From the NCBI GenBank assembly GCA_024277405.1, contig JAJRVI010000057.1:1-7239 (forward strand): DNA of 7,239 bases. The letters run 5' to 3'. The notes under the pieces are model-generated. The model ran no database searches. It was not told where the DNA came from and worked only from the letters and a program-made list of their open reading frames with translations. This DNA is from Fidelibacterota bacterium (GTDB lineage Bacteria > Bipolaricaulota > Bipolaricaulia > Bipolaricaulales > Bipolaricaulaceae). This document shows positions 4,001 to 7,239 of this stretch, in pieces. Every line of letters begins with the position of its first letter. The first letter of the stretch is position 1. The translations under genes and the position numbers were made by a program.

Positions 4001-6255
4001 TGTCCAGGGCCGTCGAGATGAAACGGGTCGTCATCGTGGAATCGCCGACCAAGGCGCGTACCATCGGCCAGTACCTGGGCCGGGGGTACCTCGTCCTCTC
4101 CTCAAAGGGCCACGTGCGGGACCTCCCCGAAAAGGAGCTCGGGGTGGACATCGAGCGGGGCTTCGTGCCCAAGTGGGTGGTCAAGAACAAGAAGCTCATC
4201 CGGGAACTTAAGAAAGCCGTCTCGGACGCGGCCCGCGTCTACCTCGCCACCGACCCCGACCGGGAGGGTGAGGCCATCGCCTTCGACTTGATGGAGCTCC
4301 TTTCCAACGGGAACCGCGACAAATTCGCGCGGATCCTGCTCCACGAGATCACCCCTCAGGCGGTGAAACGGGCCCTGGAGGAGCCGGGGGAGATCGACCT
4401 CCGCAAGGTGGAGGCGCAGCGGACCCGGCGGATCCTCGACCGGCTGGTGGGGTACGAGATCAGCCCCCTCCTCTCGCTCGTCCTCGCGGGGAGCAAGTAC
4501 GAGGGCCTGTCCGCGGGACGTGTCCAGTCAGTGGCCCTGCGGTTCATCTGCGACCGGGAGCTCGAGATCCAGGAGTTCGTCCCTGAGCCCTACTGGGAGA
4601 TCGAGGTGGAGTTCGCCACCGTACCCCCCTTCACCGCGAAGCTCAGGCGGAAGCTCGTGGATCCCCGCGAGGTCGAGCGGGTGAAGGCCGAGCTCGCGGG
4701 AGCCGAGTTCCGCGTGGTCGCCCTGGAGGAGAGGGAGGTGGTGCGGAAGCCGCCGGCCCCGTTCATCACCTCCACGCTGCAGCAGGCCGCGTCCAGCGAG
4801 CTCGGGTTCTCCCCGTCCCGTACCATGCGCGTCGCCCAGGAGCTATACGAGGGCGTGGAGATCGGGGGGCGATCGGTGGGCCTCATCACCTACATGCGCA
4901 CGGATTCCGTGCGCGTGGCGGAGTCCGCCATCGCCCAAGCCCGGGAGTTCATCGCGGAAAAACTCGGGAAGGAGTACCTCTCCCCGAAGCCCCGGATCTT
5001 CAGGAACAAGCGGCGTTCCCAGGACGCCCACGAGGCCATACGCCCCACCGATGTGGCCCGCACCCCGGAGGCGGTGGCGCGGTACCTCACCCCGGACCAA
5101 CGGAAGCTCTACGACCTCATCTGGAGGAGGTTCATCGCCACCCAGATGGCCGACGGGGTGTGGATGCGGCGCCGGGCGACCCTCAAAGCGGGGGAGCACG
5201 AGCTCGTGGCCTCCACGTCGTTCCCGGTGTTCAAGGGGTTCGCCGAGGTGCTGCGGGTGGGAAAGCTCGAGGACGAGGGGAACCCGTTCCCCGATGGCCT
5301 CCGCGAGGGGATGACGGTGCCCGCGGCCGCGGTGGACGTCCACGAGAAGCACACCGAGCCCCCCAAGCGCTACACCGAGGGTTCGCTGGTGAAGAAGCTC
5401 GAGCAGGAAGGGGTGGGGCGGCCGAGCACCTACGCCCAGGTCGTCTCCGTGATCCAGGAGCGGGGGTACGTGGTGAAGGAGAGAGGTTCCCTGCGCCCCA
5501 CCCTCCTGGGGTTCATCGTGGCGGACTTCCTCCGGGAGCACTTTCCCGAGACGGTGAAGGCGCGTTTCACCGCGGAGATGGAGGAGTCCCTGGACCGGAT
5601 CCAGGAGGGTGAGGCGAGCGGAAAGGAGGTGCTCCAGCGCTTTTACGCCGCGCTGGACGAGCGGCTGCGTGCGGTGGAGGAGCGGATGGGGAACGGGGGA
5701 AAGCCGTTCCAGGCGCTGACCGACGTCCCCTGTCCCAAGTGCGGGGCCCCCATGGAGGTACGGATCTGGAAAGGATCCCTATACCTGGGGTGCAGCCGGT
5801 ACCCCGAGTGCAGGACCACGAAGCCCCTGCCCCCCAGGTTCCGCTACCGCTACCGCAGGGAACGGATCGAGCTCGCGGAGGGACTGGCCGAGGCCTCGGC
5901 GGGGCCGGAGGTGGCCTGCCCCAAATGTGGGACGACGATGGAGATGAAACACGGCCGCTACGGGCGGTACCTAGCCTGCCCCAAATGCGGCCACACCATG
6001 CCGGTCCCCACGGGGGTGAAGTGCCCCGCGTGTGGGGCGGGGGAACTGGTGGAGCGCTTCTCCCGCAAGAACGGGCGCACCTTCTACGCCTGCTCCAACT
6101 ACCCGGAGTGCCGGTTCACCCTCCCGGGGAGGCCGGTGGGGCCCTGTGGGGGGTGTGGTAGAGGGGTCCTTTACGAAGACCCCAAGAAGGGCCTCGTCTG
6201 CTCCAATCCGGAGTGCGAGAACCCCGCGGCCGTCACTCCTCAGCCAGCATCCTGA
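4000..6255 (+). CDS. topA: DNA topoisomerase I (type IA)
   Basis: The enzyme relaxes negative supercoils by cutting one strand and passing the other through. The 751-residue product has the Toprim domain at the N-terminus (VIVESPTKART with Glu14; ATDPDREGEA with Asp85, Asp87 and Glu89 for magnesium), LSAGRVQSVALR in the core and catalytic Tyr298 in GLITYMRTDS. EGVGRPSTYA and ERGYV follow. Four Cys4 zinc ribbons close the protein, starting near residues 578, 640, 675 and 716 (each CxxC...C, the last CGGCG). The ATG at 4000 overlaps the maf stop as TAATG and has GGGGGAGGA (3982-3990) nine bases upstream. A second ATG at 4018 would start closer to the family norm (MKRVVIVESP) but lacks a good ribosome site. 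The open frame extends upstream through maf only as a shadow. The last 23 bases overlap the convergent sigma gene. Confidence 0.97.
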   Translation: MSRAVEMKRVVIVESPTKARTIGQYLGRGYLVLSSKGHVRDLPEKELGVDIERGFVPKWVVKNKKLIRELKKAVSDAARVYLATDPDREGEAIAFDLMELLSNGNRDKFARILLHEITPQAVKRALEEPGEIDLRKVEAQRTRRILDRLVGYEISPLLSLVLAGSKYEGLSAGRVQSVALRFICDRELEIQEFVPEPYWEIEVEFATVPPFTAKLRRKLVDPREVERVKAELAGAEFRVVALEEREVVRKPPAPFITSTLQQAASSELGFSPSRTMRVAQELYEGVEIGGRSVGLITYMRTDSVRVAESAIAQAREFIAEKLGKEYLSPKPRIFRNKRRSQDAHEAIRPTDVARTPEAVARYLTPDQRKLYDLIWRRFIATQMADGVWMRRRATLKAGEHELVASTSFPVFKGFAEVLRVGKLEDEGNPFPDGLREGMTVPAAAVDVHEKHTEPPKRYTEGSLVKKLEQEGVGRPSTYAQVVSVIQERGYVVKERGSLRPTLLGFIVADFLREHFPETVKARFTAEMEESLDRIQEGEASGKEVLQRFYAALDERLRAVEERMGNGGKPFQALTDVPCPKCGAPMEVRIWKGSLYLGCSRYPECRTTKPLPPRFRYRYRRERIELAEGLAEASAGPEVACPKCGTTMEMKHGRYGRYLACPKCGHTMPVPTGVKCPACGAGELVERFSRKNGRTFYACSNYPECRFTLPGRPVGPCGGCGRGVLYEDPKKGLVCSNPECENPAAVTPQPAS

Positions 6256-7186
6256 AGCGCTCGAGCTTCTGGAGGAGCTCCGAGCCCTTCAGCTTCTCCA
6301 GGGCCTCCTTTTGGATCTGGCGCACCCGCTCCCGGGAGATCCCGAAGATCTCCCCCACCTCGTCCAGGGTCTTGGGGGGTTGGCCGTCGAGGCCGTAGCG
6401 GAGCTCCAGGATGCGGCGCTCCCTGGGGGTGAGGTACTCCTTCAGGGCCCGGCGGAGCTCCTGCTGCAACAGCTCCTTGAAGGTCTCCTTGGTAGGGGAG
6501 ACGGCGCCCTCGTCGGCGATGAAGTCCCCCAGCACCGAGCCCTCGTCGTCGTAGCCGATGGGGGTATCAAGGGAGGCGGTGTAGTGGGCGGTGCGCTTGG
6601 CCTTGATGATGTTCTCCACGGTGGTGTCGAGCTCATCGGCGAGCTCCTCTAAGGAGGGGGCCTCCCCGTGCTCCTTGATGTGGTCGCGCTCGGCCTGATA
6701 GATCTTGCGGATGAGCTCGTTTATGTGGGTGGGAACCCGGATGGTGCGGGAGCGGTTGGTGATGGCCCGGAGGATCGCCTGCCGGATCCACCAGGTGGCG
6801 TAGGTGGAGAACTTATACCCTTTGCGCCAATCGAATTTCTCGATGGCCTTCATAAGGCCGAGGTTCCCCTCCTGGATGAGGTCCAGGAAGGGAAGGCCGC
6901 AGCCCCGGTACTTCTTGGCGATGGAGACCACGAGCCGGAGGTTCGCCTCGGCGAGCTTCTCCTTGGCGGCCTTATCGCCGGCCTCCACGCGTTTGGCGAG
7001 CTCCACCTCCTCCTCCTTGGTGAGGAGGGGGACGCGGGAGATCTCGTCGAAGTAGGTACGGATCTGGTTCTCCTGGGAGCGGTGGTGCTCCTCTTCCTCC
7101 TCCCACTCCCAGTGGAGCTCCTCCTCAGCCTCGAGGTTCTCGAGGTATTCTTTGGCGTTCAGTTCCTTCTCCTTCACGTTGCCCAT
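6233..7186 (-). CDS. rpoD: RNA polymerase primary-type sigma factor (sigma-70 family, RpoD/SigA-like)
   Basis: A 317-residue sigma factor directing RNA polymerase to -35/-10 promoters. Region 1.2 is at about 40-72 (IRTYFDEISRVPLLTKEEE). Region 2 runs from about 75 to 145, with LRLVVSIAKKYRGCGLPFLDLIQEGNLGL-type core binding and the melting segment KFSTYATWWIRQAI. Region 3 starts near VPTHINELIRK (151-161). Region 4.1 has LTPRERRILELRYGL and region 4.2 has the helix-turn-helix TLDEVGEIFGISRERVRQIQ at 273-292. Full regions 1.2-4 and GYKFSTYATWWIRQAI argue for a primary or group 2 factor, not ECF. There is no large region 1.1; instead residues 1-40 are very acidic, including EAEEELHWEWEEEEEHH. 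Start: ATG at 7186 with AGAGGTGG (7198-7191) four bases upstream. The TTG/TATAAT promoters in this window fit such a factor. A housekeeping role is likely but a second primary-like sigma elsewhere cannot be excluded. Confidence 0.93.
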   Translation of the reverse strand: MGNVKEKELNAKEYLENLEAEEELHWEWEEEEEHHRSQENQIRTYFDEISRVPLLTKEEEVELAKRVEAGDKAAKEKLAEANLRLVVSIAKKYRGCGLPFLDLIQEGNLGLMKAIEKFDWRKGYKFSTYATWWIRQAILRAITNRSRTIRVPTHINELIRKIYQAERDHIKEHGEAPSLEELADELDTTVENIIKAKRTAHYTASLDTPIGYDDEGSVLGDFIADEGAVSPTKETFKELLQQELRRALKEYLTPRERRILELRYGLDGQPPKTLDEVGEIFGISRERVRQIQKEALEKLKGSELLQKLERFRMLAEE

Positions 7187-7190
7187 ACGA

Positions 7191-7199
7191 CCACCTCTT
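7191..7199 (-). promoter_or_regulatory. Shine-Dalgarno of the sigma factor gene
   Basis: On the minus strand AAGAGGTGG ends four bases before the ATG at 7186. It confirms the start and shows that this gene, unlike the binding-protein, deacetylase and maf genes, has a real leader. Confidence 0.75.
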
Positions 7200-7209
7200 T
7201 TTTATTGGC

Positions 7210-7227
7210 TAAAGGCTTTTGCCTTTA
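7210..7227. repeat. Perfect 7-bp inverted repeat in the sigma factor leader
   Basis: TAAAGGC (7210-7216), TTTT and GCCTTTA (7221-7227) form a perfect inverted repeat just upstream of the Shine-Dalgarno. On the minus strand the loop is AAAA and the sequence after it is GCCAATAAAAAAG, without a T-run, so it is not a clear terminator in that direction. It may be a leader hairpin, an operator or part of an upstream gene's end. I could not identify a convincing promoter in the 53 bases available upstream of the start. Confidence 0.4.
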
Positions 7228-7239
7228 TTGTCATCCAGA

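Noticed and set aside
4843..5541. 232-codon minus-strand frame inside topA
   Set aside because: It is Pro/His/Arg-rich shadow coding produced by GC-biased third positions of topA, and no motif is recognisable.
7210..7227. Intrinsic terminator
   Set aside because: The stem is perfect, but no T-run follows on either strand within the visible sequence, so I list it only as an inverted repeat.
1..7239. Mobile elements, CRISPR arrays, tRNA or rRNA genes
   Set aside because: I saw no transposase or integrase motifs, no spaced direct repeats and no cloverleaf or rRNA-like stretches. Almost every base belongs to a recognised gene or the short regulatory gaps.

Overview
The window is a compact, high-GC bacterial chromosome segment with ordinary housekeeping genes and no mobile element, CRISPR array, tRNA or rRNA. 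It carries a type IA topoisomerase, a Maf pyrophosphatase and a RpoD-type sigma factor, so it is bacterial. Lysine/arginine-rich proteins, heavy gene overlap, and start codons placed directly on -10 boxes resemble GC-rich deep-branching or thermophilic lineages. Bipolaricaulota or Deinococcus-Thermus-like bacteria are possible, but this is a guess; nothing here fixes the phylum.

Layout. (1) Positions 1-1791, minus strand: a NitT/TauT-type ABC importer operon in the order periplasmic binding protein, ATPase, permease (only the first 15 or so codons are present). The genes join by ATGA overlaps. (2) Positions 1792-1906: a short divergent regulatory region with one good promoter in each direction; a 17-bp inverted repeat covers the -10 box of the plus-strand promoter. 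(3) Positions 1907-2555, plus strand: a 28-codon Trp/Cys-rich membrane microprotein gene with a very strong Shine-Dalgarno, followed one base later by a GTG-started gene for an unrecognised exported protein. (4) Positions 2521-3390, minus strand: a small bacterial histone-deacetylase-family amidohydrolase, overlapping gene 3 tail to tail. (5) Positions 3389-6255, plus strand: maf, then topA through a TAATG junction. (6) Positions 6233-7186, minus strand: a primary-type sigma factor, overlapping topA tail to tail.

The most notable structure is transcriptional. Four promoters with TTG-type -35 boxes, exactly 17-bp spacers and near-consensus -10 boxes can be read by eye. Three of them place the transcription start at, or within 3 nt of, the ATG, so the binding-protein, deacetylase and maf genes should make leaderless mRNAs; none of the three has a Shine-Dalgarno. 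The deacetylase and maf genes start head to head inside one CCATGG palindrome, sharing two bases of their start codons. Each promoter lies inside the other gene's coding sequence.

The best candidate for something undescribed is the unit at 1907-2555, a Trp-rich, Cys-capped microprotein coupled to an orphan exported protein. The coding calls for the large genes are solid. The microprotein, the promoters and the regulatory sites are readings of sequence alone.
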